Assembly: GCF_002915575.1 (NCBI RefSeq)
Contig: NZ_PQGD01000005.1
Location: 1-64,000, forward strand
Reading direction: 5' to 3'
Origin: Superficieibacter electus
Lineage (GTDB): Bacteria > Pseudomonadota > Gammaproteobacteria > Enterobacterales > Enterobacteriaceae
DNA length: 64,000 nucleotides
Shown piece by piece: positions 1 to 8,492 of this stretch (positions are counted from its first letter, which is position 1; every line of letters starts with the position of its first letter). The translations under genes and the position numbers were made by a program. Below the pieces are notes generated by a model. It saw only the letters and a list, made by a program, of their open reading frames with translations, did no database searches and was not told where the DNA came from.

Positions 1-471
1 GTGACGGTGGAAGGGAAGCAGGAGCAGAGCACGACGGGAGACCATATCAGCCGGGTCGGGGGGACGCACAGCCTGGAAGTGAAGGGGGACCTGGCGCGGA
101 AGGTGAGCGGGGCGCTGGGGATAAAGGTGGATGGCGACATCGTACTGGAGAGCAGCAGTCAGATAAGCCTGAAGGTGGGGGCATCGTTCGTGGTCATTCA
201 GGCGGGCGGCGTGGATATAGTGGGGCCGAAAATAAACCTGAACGGCGGGGGCAGTGCGGGGACACCGGTGAGCGTGATGCAGCCGGGCGTGCTGAAAGCG
301 CTGGAAGATGATAACAATAATACAGAATCTGATAATAATACAGAGCCTGATAACAATACGATCCCTGAACAGTACAATAATGAAGATGGAGATGCGCCAG
401 CCAAATCGGTGTGCAAGGAATGCCTGAAAAAGGCGCAGGAAGCCGCCGCCGCTTTCGCGCCGCGTGGATAA
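1..471 (+). CDS. vgrG: Type VI secretion spike protein VgrG, C-terminal end only
   Basis: This is the 3' end of a vgrG gene that begins left of the window; the GTG at base 1 is internal, not a start. VgrG trimers form the tip of the T6SS needle and carry effectors on their C-terminal parts. The visible 156 residues begin with the end of the DUF2345-type beta-prism: short repeats of alternating Gly/Val/Lys strands, such as GALGIKVDGDIVLES, then VDIVGPKINLNGGG. After about residue 100 comes a non-globular extension: an Asn-rich repeat linker, then a tail with a CKEC pair and an Ala-rich helix. Base composition changes from GC-rich in the prism to AT-rich in the linker, suggesting a swapped C-terminus. 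The next four genes look like its cargo module. Confidence 0.85.
   Translation: MTVEGKQEQSTTGDHISRVGGTHSLEVKGDLARKVSGALGIKVDGDIVLESSSQISLKVGASFVVIQAGGVDIVGPKINLNGGGSAGTPVSVMQPGVLKALEDDNNNTESDNNTEPDNNTIPEQYNNEDGDAPAKSVCKECLKKAQEAAAAFAPRG
310..366 (+). repeat. Imperfect 18-21-nt tandem repeat inside the vgrG tail
   Basis: Three consecutive units, at 310-330, 331-348 and 349-366, encode DNNNTES, DNNTEP and DNNTIP. All units begin GATAA and are rich in AAT codons, unlike the flanking GC-rich coding sequence. In the protein this gives an acidic, asparagine-rich flexible linker between the VgrG prism and its last ~35 residues. Copy number may vary between strains by slippage. Confidence 0.7.
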
Positions 472-487
472 AGAAGAGGTAATGGAA

Positions 488-1237
488 ATGGCATCCCCAC
501 AAATAACGAATCATTCCGTCTGGCTGGAGCAGGCCGAAGCACGTTGTTCTGCTACCGGGCTGGATTATATCGACATACTGGTGGAGCAGGCTGGAATCGA
601 ACAGTCTCTGGAGCACTCATTGCGTCAGTTGTCACCCGCCGCCCGCTGGTTTGCCCTGTTTGATGGGACACCAGAAGCGGAATCGATAGAGTATTCCCCG
701 ATGGTGATTCGCCTGCATTTCACACTGCGCGGGCATCATGCGTGGCTGGAACAACTGATGGCGTTTTTTGCTGGTACACCACGTCTCACTTTACTTATAT
801 CCCCTCTCGATTTCGATTTGCTGAGTCATCATCTTCAGGCGCTGTCACAGGTTCAGTGGGAAGAACAGACAGGGCTACTCCGTTACTACGATAATCGGGT
901 TTTTCCTGCGCTGTTCACGCATGTACTAACCGATCAACAGCAGGCGGCATTTACGGATATTGTATTGTACTGGGGCTGGAAAGATCGTGATGGTGAAATC
1001 GTCTGGAAAACCGGGACATTTTCACCTGAACACAGGTTTGCTGATGAACCTGAAACGATCTGTGTTGACGATGAGCAGGTTGGATTGATGGGGTGCATCA
1101 GCGATGCAGAGGCATTGATGAAGGAAAAAACGATCCGGGAAATGAGTCTGGAAAACTATTTTGCGCGTTGCCTGGAGACTGCCGTGAGAGCCAGTGATGT
1201 GGGATATTTCGGTCCGTTGCGGGATTTTAAGGAATAA
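488..1237 (+). CDS. DUF4123 T6SS adaptor (effector-loading chaperone)
   Basis: A 249-residue protein of the DUF4123 family. Members are adaptors that bind a VgrG C-terminus and a specific effector encoded next to them. Family-like features are the N-terminal YIDILVEQAG, the WFALFDGTPEAES segment, SPMVIRLH, and the central LLRYYDNRVFPALFTHVL block that typifies these proteins (FRFYDPRVL-like). The frame is open from a GTG at 464, overlapping the vgrG stop, and ATGs lie at 482 and 488. The purine-rich AGAAGAGG at 472-479 sits about 9 nt before 488, so I prefer 488. Position directly after vgrG and before the lipase genes supports loading of the Tle1-like effector. The family call is firm; the effector assignment is inferred from gene order. 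Confidence 0.8.
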   Translation: MASPQITNHSVWLEQAEARCSATGLDYIDILVEQAGIEQSLEHSLRQLSPAARWFALFDGTPEAESIEYSPMVIRLHFTLRGHHAWLEQLMAFFAGTPRLTLLISPLDFDLLSHHLQALSQVQWEEQTGLLRYYDNRVFPALFTHVLTDQQQAAFTDIVLYWGWKDRDGEIVWKTGTFSPEHRFADEPETICVDDEQVGLMGCISDAEALMKEKTIREMSLENYFARCLETAVRASDVGYFGPLRDFKE

Positions 1238-1576
1238 TGCGATGGAAATGAACCAATACATCAGGGGACTCATCGGTATATTTTTGATTGCCATGCAGAT
1301 TACCCGGTCAAAATATCGTTAAATATGAAGGAGTCTGCATCATGTCAGATGAATTAAGGAGCCAGGGTGAGAATGCGGAAATAAAAATTTTTATATACTG
1401 AATTATTCTGGATAAATAATAAATGGTTGTTATTTGTTTAATGCTCATTTTGGAATGTTTAAAACCCAATGCGGCGTTAAATTTTACAATTTTATGTTTA
1501 ATTATTACTAAATTCGGAAATAAAAATTTGAATTATCGTTATCATGATTTTCCCCTGATTAAGGAGTTGTTTGAAT
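1238..1576 (+). other. AT-rich gap with two tiny ORFs, possible remnant of a lost gene
   Basis: No full gene is seen between the adaptor and the lipoprotein. Two very short frames have good ribosome sites. The first is 1242-1322 (26 codons, hydrophobic centre GLIGIFLIAMQ), with AAGGA 8 nt upstream. The second is 1342-1401 (19 codons, MSDELRSQGENAE...), with AAGGAG 9 nt upstream. They may be the decayed 5' ends of former cargo genes. From about 1378 the sequence is strongly AT-rich and probably holds the promoter of the lipoprotein gene. A motif at 1530-1547 (AATTATCGTTATCATGAT) recurs almost identically at 4494-4511. Confidence 0.35.
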
Positions 1577-2086
1577 ATGAACAAAATTATAGCAAGCTGT
1601 TTGTTGCTGGTTTCATCGGTGATTTCGGGATGTTCACTGGCAAAAGGTGATGATGGTTATACTGCCGGGGATCTCCGCGCGATTAATCACGTTAAAGGTA
1701 TAGGCATTAATGGTTTCTCAGTAAATGGCTATCACGTACCCGGTTTAGGGGGGGGGTACTGTTGTATTATGTTGCCAGAAAAATGGATGCCTGATTTGAA
1801 AGCACATATTGAGTGGGAGGTAGACCCTGACCCGTATGCAATTTTGCCTGAATTAGGAACAGATGAATATAGAAAAGCGTATGCAAAGTATAAAACAAAT
1901 TATCAGCACTACTCCGCAACGGTTGATATTCCTCAGTATGGAGAGGAACGTTGTGGTTTAACCGTTCATTTCTTGCCATGTCATCAGGTTAAAGTGACGA
2001 CTGTCTGTGATGGCTATGGTACTCCTGATTATCCAGTTAAAGAGCCACGAAATATGAAGGAACCTGAAATATGTCCAGTGAAATAA
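1577..2086 (+). CDS. DUF3304-type lipoprotein, probable Tli1-like immunity protein
   Basis: A 169-residue lipoprotein. The N-terminus is a lipoprotein signal (MNKIIASCLLLVSSVISGC) with lipidation expected at Cys19, which places it in the cell envelope. The mature part carries a GGYCCIMLPEKWMPDLK motif and the WEVDPDP segment, as I recall for DUF3304 proteins found beside DUF2235 phospholipase effectors. In enteroaggregative E. coli the Tle1 phospholipase is neutralised by the lipoprotein Tli1. This gene immediately precedes and overlaps (by 16 nt) a Tle1-like gene, so immunity is the likely role. AAGGAG at 1561-1566 lies 10 nt before ATG 1577; a TTG at 1571 is a less likely start. Confidence 0.75.
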   Translation: MNKIIASCLLLVSSVISGCSLAKGDDGYTAGDLRAINHVKGIGINGFSVNGYHVPGLGGGYCCIMLPEKWMPDLKAHIEWEVDPDPYAILPELGTDEYRKAYAKYKTNYQHYSATVDIPQYGEERCGLTVHFLPCHQVKVTTVCDGYGTPDYPVKEPRNMKEPEICPVK

Positions 2087-4257
2087 GCCTGGCAGCACCC
2101 TGTTTTGCACCGCCAGAGTTCCCTGAAGGTGGACGGTTATCATTATCTGAAGCACAGGTAAACGCAAATTATAATAAACAGATCAGAGAGGAAGAGAACT
2201 TTAAGACTTCGCTTAGCGAACAGAATAGAATCAGACTGGGCTTTACGTGTAGCAAGAGTCTGCATATTAGCCTTTTTTTCGATGGAACGAATAATAATGA
2301 ATATCATGATACCATCCTGGCGACTCCACCTCACCCAACTAATATAGCTAAACTTTATCATGCGACATACCATGATGCGGATGACGATGGATACTTTTGT
2401 TACTATATTCCGGGTGTGGGCACTCCTTTTCCAAAGATTGGAGAAATGGATTACAGCAGTAGTGGTCTGGCACTTGCTACTGGTGGTGAAGATCGGATTA
2501 ATTGGGGGTTACTACGTTTGGTTGATGCCCTGAGCTATACCATTGATCCAAAGCATAAGCGCCTCAAGGACAGTGTTGCAAAAGAGCTTGTATCTGACAT
2601 GCGTGCTCACTGGCCAATCACGGGTGAGGTGAATCGCCGTAATGCCATTAATCCGTATCTTAAAAAATTACAGGGGCAACTTAGGCAGGCCCAACCGCAT
2701 CTTCTTAAGGTGAAGTTATTTATTTACGGTTTTTCCCGTGGTGCTGCGGAAGCGCGGACTTTTGTAAACTGGCTGACTCAGTTACCCGATCCCGGAACGC
2801 CCGGAACGCAAAGTAAAGGACAGCAACTGATGCTTGCCGGGTTACCCGTAAGTATCGAATTTTTAGGTCTGCTGGATACTGTTGCTTCTGTTGGTGTTGC
2901 TCACATTGCACCTGGCGCAGCCGGGCACATGGGATGGGCTGACGGTACTCAGCAACTACCTGATGCTGTCATGTATCCTGATTTGATTAAATGCTGTTAT
3001 CATTTCGTCGCTGCGCATGAACAGCGGCTGTGTTTTCCACTGGACTCAATTCGTCGGCCAGACGGTAACTACCCGCCAAATACACGGGAGGTTATTTACC
3101 CGGGAATGCATTCTGATGTTGGTGGTGGCTATCCTCCAGGCGATCAGGGAAAATCTTGTGAGGGTACTGATGAAATTCTTTCTCAAATTGTTCTGCATGA
3201 TATGTATCTCGTGGCCTTTGAAGCCGGAGCGCCATTATCCGTCCAGCCATCACGTGTCACGGAATTAATTAAAGATAAATCACCATCAAGGGTGATGGAG
3301 AGAAAGATAAGAGATGAGTTTGATTTTAGTGTGAAACTAGTAAATCGCTTCAACATCTGGCGACAAACCCTGCTAAACAGTACCCTGCAAGGCACTGAGG
3401 AAGATAAGGATAAAAAGGAAGGTTATAATCCCTACCAGCTTGCACAGGTACTTGAAGGGGCTATTATTGAACAAATGGGTTGGATCACTGCCTGGCGTAT
3501 TGGTCGTTATGCTCATGGTAGTTTTATCGTACAAGATTTTTATAAAAAAGCCCCTCAACTGAATGAGTCTGAACTTGGTAAGGAGGCTGATAAACGTGAG
3601 GAAGACATGGAACGTATCGAAGCTGAGCGGGCAAAAATTCTGAAAGAAGGTAAGCCCCTGGATGAGCATAATCAGGGGATTCCAATTCTCGATCCAACTA
3701 ATTCTAAGTATCAGTTACGGGAGGCCGCGCGTGAATTTAAGAGCGATTATTTCGGGTGGTTTCGTGATATTAACGGCAGCTTTTCGGAGAGAACCACACA
3801 AATTTTTCTTGATGTCATTCCTCACTATCCGGTATATCTGATTAATAGTGATGATGAAGCTGCTGAATATCAGGAAATGAGGAAGGATGGGGATTATCTC
3901 TATTCGCAATTTTTCACCGACAAGCTGGGATCAGGAATTCGTACACAGCCTCGCGCCGAGCTACTGGCCCTCTATGACGATCAAATACATGACTCCCGTG
4001 CCTGGTTTATGCAAAGTGATGTTGGTGGGCGTGAACCCTGGGGCGGTTATTTCCGTTACCGCATGATCTATTGTGGTGATAAAGCCAATAAAAAGGTGCA
4101 ACTGATTTCGGCACAAGGCAAAGTAATTAACGCAGAATCCACATCCCGCCGGGTTGTGTATCTCGTTGAACCGAAAACCGCTGACAGAGGCGAAATCCAT
4201 AAGGTTCGGGATCTGGAGACAGGAAAGACGCAGATACTGAGCGTAAATACGCAATAA
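2071..4257 (+). CDS. tle1: Tle1-like T6SS phospholipase effector (DUF2235)
   Basis: A 728-residue alpha/beta-hydrolase of the DUF2235 family, which includes the antibacterial T6SS phospholipase A Tle1. Seen in sequence: the N-terminal FFDGTNNN motif (about residues 69-76), the nucleophile elbow G220-F-S222-R-G224, LLDTVASVG with Asp269, and YPGMHSDVGGGYP (His347, Asp349), which should supply the rest of the Ser-Asp-His triad. A charged helical stretch (about 500-535, rich in Glu/Lys/Arg) separates the catalytic part from a C-terminal region of unknown fold. There is no signal peptide, as expected for T6SS cargo. The start at 2071 is preceded by AAGGAA and overlaps the immunity gene, suggesting translational coupling. 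It would act on phospholipids in the target periplasm. Confidence 0.8.
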   Translation: MSSEISLAAPCFAPPEFPEGGRLSLSEAQVNANYNKQIREEENFKTSLSEQNRIRLGFTCSKSLHISLFFDGTNNNEYHDTILATPPHPTNIAKLYHATYHDADDDGYFCYYIPGVGTPFPKIGEMDYSSSGLALATGGEDRINWGLLRLVDALSYTIDPKHKRLKDSVAKELVSDMRAHWPITGEVNRRNAINPYLKKLQGQLRQAQPHLLKVKLFIYGFSRGAAEARTFVNWLTQLPDPGTPGTQSKGQQLMLAGLPVSIEFLGLLDTVASVGVAHIAPGAAGHMGWADGTQQLPDAVMYPDLIKCCYHFVAAHEQRLCFPLDSIRRPDGNYPPNTREVIYPGMHSDVGGGYPPGDQGKSCEGTDEILSQIVLHDMYLVAFEAGAPLSVQPSRVTELIKDKSPSRVMERKIRDEFDFSVKLVNRFNIWRQTLLNSTLQGTEEDKDKKEGYNPYQLAQVLEGAIIEQMGWITAWRIGRYAHGSFIVQDFYKKAPQLNESELGKEADKREEDMERIEAERAKILKEGKPLDEHNQGIPILDPTNSKYQLREAAREFKSDYFGWFRDINGSFSERTTQIFLDVIPHYPVYLINSDDEAAEYQEMRKDGDYLYSQFFTDKLGSGIRTQPRAELLALYDDQIHDSRAWFMQSDVGGREPWGGYFRYRMIYCGDKANKKVQLISAQGKVINAESTSRRVVYLVEPKTADRGEIHKVRDLETGKTQILSVNTQ

Positions 4258-4645
4258 GAGTCTGTTTACGAACAAAGCTGCGTGATGTTATAAACCCGAC
4301 AGATGCAGAGTGGACGGAGACAGATATGGGTGGGTTCTTACGGTCTGCTAACCAAATTATTTTTTTATTAAAAGAAATACCCTATCTATTTTGCAGGCGT
4401 ATTTTTTATTTATTATTGTGAGCGTTGTTATTCGAAAATATGTTAACTTTTACAGTTGAATATCCGGCTTTTACTGTGTTTGGAACGGTTTTAAATTATT
4501 GTTATCATGATGTCTTTCTGAATTATCGGTGTCGATATGATAAATGTCCTATATTGCAACCATTAATGTGTTATCGAAAGAGTTGTACTTCACGCTGATA
4601 ACGTAAATCGAAAGCTTTATTTATATAGCGAAATTGGAATAATCT
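4258..4645. other. AT-rich non-coding stretch after the phospholipase gene
   Basis: No gene is recognisable. One frame (about 4260-4418) stays open without a start and reads like protein at first (RDVINPTDAEWTETDMGG) before becoming AT-derived, so it may be the scar of a longer 3' sequence. The segment AATTATTGTTATCATGAT at 4494-4511 is a near copy of 1530-1547 upstream of the lipoprotein gene and may be part of a shared promoter. I see no convincing terminator for the phospholipase gene. Confidence 0.35.
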
Positions 4646-5432
4646 ATGACAGAACATCCAGTTGAAATAGTTTATAAATCATTGACCAGCATTCTTTCTC
4701 CTTATATGAATGCACCAGAGTGCGTACAGGGAATATGTTCATGCTGTAAGCGTCCTGCGGCAGAGTTTGGTTATCAGGGGGTATCATATTAAAAATAGTT
4801 ATGGACAGATGGTAATGCATTGTCCTCAGTGTCAGAGTTTTTTTGTACCAGCGCCTGATATTTTAGGTATTGAAAATTTGAAGAAACCGAAAACCAGTCA
4901 GAAATTTGGGATGTGGTCAGGGGTTAGGGCATTAATCGCTGTTCATAATCTCAGTGCAACATTGCTTGCGCCTCCGGGAGTAATAAGTAAGTTACCTGCG
5001 GCATTCCCTGAAAAAATAAAGCTGGTCACTTTAACAACCGGCCAGCATATGGATTACCTTTTTAACACTGCTCTCCAGTATCCACTTATCTACATCAGGG
5101 ACTTTGGCCGTAAGACATATGAACTGGTACGGTCGTTACGTGTGAGTTACAGTGATAATGCAGTTTATGCATGTAGTGATACCCTTATGACCAGGATGAA
5201 TGAAGTGACTTTCAGAATTAATCTGAATCAGGCCAGAATGTTGTATGAACAGATGAGAAATACCGATCCAGGTAAAAATAATATTTTCATTCGCACGACG
5301 GAGCTTCTTGCCGCCGTACGCATATCTCCGGCGAAAGCATCAGATGAGTTCAGAAAAAATAATATAGTGCATCTTGTTCATTTACTGCCTGCTGCTTCTC
5401 TGTTCAACAGGATGCTTGCCCGTTTGCCATGA
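4646..5432 (+). pseudogene. Zinc-ribbon-like protein gene of unknown function, split by a +1 frameshift in a G run
   Basis: Two frames join into one protein if one G is removed from the five-G run at 4777-4781. The first frame starts at ATG 4646, gives 48 codons including ICSCCKRPAAEFGYQG, and stops at 4790. The second runs to 5432 and begins in sense with GYHIKNSYGQMVMHCPQCQ. The fused product would be about 261 residues with a C-x-C-C ... C-x-x-C zinc-ribbon-like N-terminus. The rest is mixed alpha/beta with no motif I recognise. Either the gene is inactivated, the run is phase-variable, or the assembly has an extra G. It is the last gene of the island before the att scar. No function is proposed. 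Confidence 0.6.
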
Positions 5433-5604
5433 GGATATATCGGAATTGGCATATCCAGAATCAAAAAAGAACCTGCGCTGATCCAGTTTAACACTTTTGT
5501 GGCGCGTAATATTGGGCAATACGTCACGCAGTAGGAGAGCGTGCTAGTGACTCGGCAACCATTGTTTGTTTTATCAGTGAGTCAGTTCACGAATTTGACA
5601 GACA

Positions 5605-5618
5605 TCCGTTCCGCCACT
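5605..5618 (+). other. tRNA-Asp 3'-end copy, probable attR of the T6SS island
   Basis: The 14 nt TCCGTTCCGCCACT are identical to the 3' end of the intact tRNA-Asp gene at 12883-12896 (acceptor strand, discriminator, CCA and two flanking bases), but no tRNA body precedes them. In E. coli and relatives an rRNA operon ending in a tRNA-Asp gene (aspU) lies just left of yafC. An island integrating into that tRNA leaves such a 3' duplicate at its distal end, in this orientation, followed by the native terminator. That geometry is exactly what is seen. Confidence 0.65.
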
Positions 5619-5628
5619 TATTAATAAT

Positions 5629-5655
5629 CCTGAGTATTTACTCAGGGCTTTTTTT
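5629..5655 (+). terminator. Rho-independent terminator, likely the native one of the rRNA-tRNA-Asp operon
   Basis: A 7-bp stem CCTGAGT/ACTCAGG with an ATTT loop is followed by GC and seven T. It sits directly behind the tRNA-Asp remnant, so it was probably the terminator of the operon split by the island. It now also lies behind yafC, on the opposite strand. Confidence 0.85.
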
Positions 5656-5686
5656 ATATTTTTTCATCAAGAACTTATAGTATTCT

Positions 5687-6571
5687 CTACTCATTCCATT
5701 CGCTAAGAAAATCAATAAACGCCCTGATCCTGGCGCTAACCGCCCGGTCGCTGTAATACACCGCATTAAGCGGCATTTCAACAGGAACACGCTCTTCTGC
5801 CAGTAGTTCTATCAGATCTCCCCGCTCGATCTCTTTATCAACCATATAGTCGGATAAACACGCGATGCCATTGCCGCTTAAACAAAGTTGCTTAAGTGTT
5901 TCACCGCTATTAGACGATAGCCCACATACAATCTCGTAGAGCTGGGCATCGCAGCAGTAAACGGGCCACGTGTTGAGCGATGCGGGCTCGGTAAAACCCA
6001 GACATACATGCTGTTTAAGATCGTCAACCGTCTGCGGTTTTCCATAGCGCTCAATATAATCCGGTGAGGCAATAATTTTGCGATAGCTGGTCATTAAATG
6101 CCGGGCGCGCAGGCTGGAATCGGTCAGGACGCCAGCACGGATCGCGACATCTACTTTGCGTTCAATCAAATTGATAAAGGTTTCTGACGACACCAGTGAA
6201 AGGGTGATATCCGGATAACGCTCGCGAAACGGTTTAATCATCGGCATCAAATAATGGAGTAGCACGGGAGTGGCGGCATCTACACGCAGTAATCCCCGAG
6301 GCGAAAAACGCGTCTCAATAATTTCATTCTCAGCCGCCGTCATTTCCTGTAAAACAACCTGCACACGTCTGAAGTAGCGCTCTCCCTCTTCAGTGAGGCT
6401 AAGCTGGCGCGTTGTACGGTTTAACAGGCTGACGCCAAGTTTTGCTTCCAGCTTTTTAACCGTCCGGCTAATTGCTGAATTTGCCAGGTTAAGTTGTTCT
6501 GCTGCACGGCTAAAGCTTCCGCTCTCAACAACAGCCACAAAGGTGGCGATTTCATCAGACGTTGCTTTCAT
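5687..6571 (-). CDS. yafC: LysR-family transcriptional regulator YafC
   Basis: A 294-residue LysR-type regulator. The N-terminal winged helix-turn-helix (about residues 1-60) reads [32 protein letters not shown], followed by the linker helix and a periplasmic-binding-protein-like effector domain. Length and position, divergent from yafD, match E. coli YafC. The target genes are not known to me. In E. coli dkgB lies between tRNA-Asp and yafC; here only about 30 nt separate the terminator from the yafC stop, so dkgB is absent from this place. Confidence 0.85.
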   Translation of the reverse strand: MKATSDEIATFVAVVESGSFSRAAEQLNLANSAISRTVKKLEAKLGVSLLNRTTRQLSLTEEGERYFRRVQVVLQEMTAAENEIIETRFSPRGLLRVDAATPVLLHYLMPMIKPFRERYPDITLSLVSSETFINLIERKVDVAIRAGVLTDSSLRARHLMTSYRKIIASPDYIERYGKPQTVDDLKQHVCLGFTEPASLNTWPVYCCDAQLYEIVCGLSSNSGETLKQLCLSGNGIACLSDYMVDKEIERGDLIELLAEERVPVEMPLNAVYYSDRAVSARIRAFIDFLSEWNE

Positions 6572-6786
6572 TTTTGCCTCAAACGCAAAGCTAAACGGCT
6601 ATTTTAACCAACTTTGTTATTTAAACAGTACCTCTTTCTGTGGGCTATCAACATGGCGTCATGCATTCTGACGAATCTTTTGTTTACCAAACTCATTAAC
6701 CTTTCTTTCGGTTAGCGTTGAAAGTATGCGCTAAAATCCCTATAACAATAGGAGTTGTTCGTTTTGCGAACCGGGTCTGTAATTGA

Positions 6787-7602
<816 letters not shown>

Positions 7603-7608
7603 GGATGT

Positions 7609-7632
7609 CAGGTCTGCCGCTGGGCAGGCCTG
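7609..7632 (+). other. Stable hairpin between yafD and yafE
   Basis: CAGGTCTGCC and GGCAGGCCTG pair over 10 positions (one G-T) around a GCTG loop. No T run follows, so it is more likely an mRNA stabilising or partial attenuation structure than a full terminator. Confidence 0.5.
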
Positions 7633-7676
7633 AAAATGGTGCTGCCCTTTACTTCTCACTCAAAAAAGGACGCATC

Positions 7677-8447
7677 ATGACAGCCACTACACATCACGAC
7701 CATATTGATAAACAATTCAGCTCCCAGGCTGGAGCCTACCTGACCAGCGCCGTCCATGCCTCCGGGCGTGACCTGCAACGCCTCACAGAGCGTCTGGCTA
7801 CGCTCCCGCATGCGGTGGTACTGGATCTTGGCTGCGGGGCAGGGCATGCCAGTTTTGCTGCGGCCAGCCAGGTTGCCAATGTCACCGCCTGTGATTTATC
7901 TGCCAGTATGCTGGACGTTGTTGCCAGGGCCGCTAAGGAAAAAGGGCTGAATAATATTACGACTCAACAGGGCTATGCAGAGCAATTACCTTTTAATAAT
8001 GAACACTTTGACGTAGTGATAAGCCGCTATTCTGCCCATCACTGGCATGACGTGGGGCTGGCGCTGCGGGAAGCTAAACGGGTATTAAAACCCGGCGGCA
8101 TAATGATTATTATGGATGTTATGTCCCCCGGTCATCCGGTGCGGGATATCTGGTTACAAACCGTCGAAGCGCTGCGCGATACCTCTCACGTCAGAAACTA
8201 TTCCAGTGGGGAATGGCTGGCACTCGCCAGTGAGGCCGGGTTTATTATTGATAAACTGACAACCGACCGGCTGCCTCTCGAATTCTCCTCCTGGATTGCA
8301 CGTATGCGCACTCCCCAACCGTTGAGCGAGGCCATCCAGCTGTATCAGGAAAGTGCATCGCAGGAGGTGAGGGATTATTTTGAATTACAGGATGACGGCT
8401 CATTTACCAGTGACACCATCATGTTTGAAGCCCACAAAGCGGCATAA
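7677..8447 (+). CDS. yafE: YafE, SAM-dependent methyltransferase
   Basis: A 256-residue class I methyltransferase. The SAM-binding motif I is VLDLGCGAGHASFA; the acidic post-I strand is VTACDLSASML, and LPFNNEHFDVVISRYSAHHW and LKPGGIMIIMDV follow, as in the UbiE/COQ5-like group. The natural substrate is unknown. The open frame extends upstream to 7605, but ATG 7677 is preceded by AAAAAAGGA at 7662-7670 and gives the usual N-terminus, so I chose it. Co-directional with yafD. Confidence 0.85.
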   Translation: MTATTHHDHIDKQFSSQAGAYLTSAVHASGRDLQRLTERLATLPHAVVLDLGCGAGHASFAAASQVANVTACDLSASMLDVVARAAKEKGLNNITTQQGYAEQLPFNNEHFDVVISRYSAHHWHDVGLALREAKRVLKPGGIMIIMDVMSPGHPVRDIWLQTVEALRDTSHVRNYSSGEWLALASEAGFIIDKLTTDRLPLEFSSWIARMRTPQPLSEAIQLYQESASQEVRDYFELQDDGSFTSDTIMFEAHKAA

Positions 8448-8448
8448 A

Positions 8449-8480
8449 TAAAAAAGGCACCGGGGGAAACGGTGCCTTTT
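8449..8480. terminator. Bidirectional terminator between yafE and mltD
   Basis: A 7-bp stem GGCACCG/CGGTGCC (8456-8462 with 8470-8476) is flanked by an A run on the left and four T on the right. It lies between two convergent genes and can serve both. Confidence 0.85.
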
Positions 8481-8492
8481 ACTCGTCTGTTA

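Noticed and set aside
1423-1650. 75-codon frame overlapping the lipoprotein start
   Set aside because: Derived from AT-rich intergenic sequence and running out of frame into the lipoprotein signal; no ribosome site.
4646-5432. Zinc-ribbon protein as a type IV CRISPR Csf1-like component
   Set aside because: The size and N-terminal Cys pattern are only vaguely alike. No other csf gene, no repeat array and no spacer-like repeats occur nearby.
5515-5550. Possible tRNA-like fragment (GTCACGCAG as in the tRNA-Asp anticodon arm) upstream of the att scar
   Set aside because: Only 9 nt match, the flanks do not pair as a cloverleaf, and the distance to the 3' copy is wrong for a tRNA.
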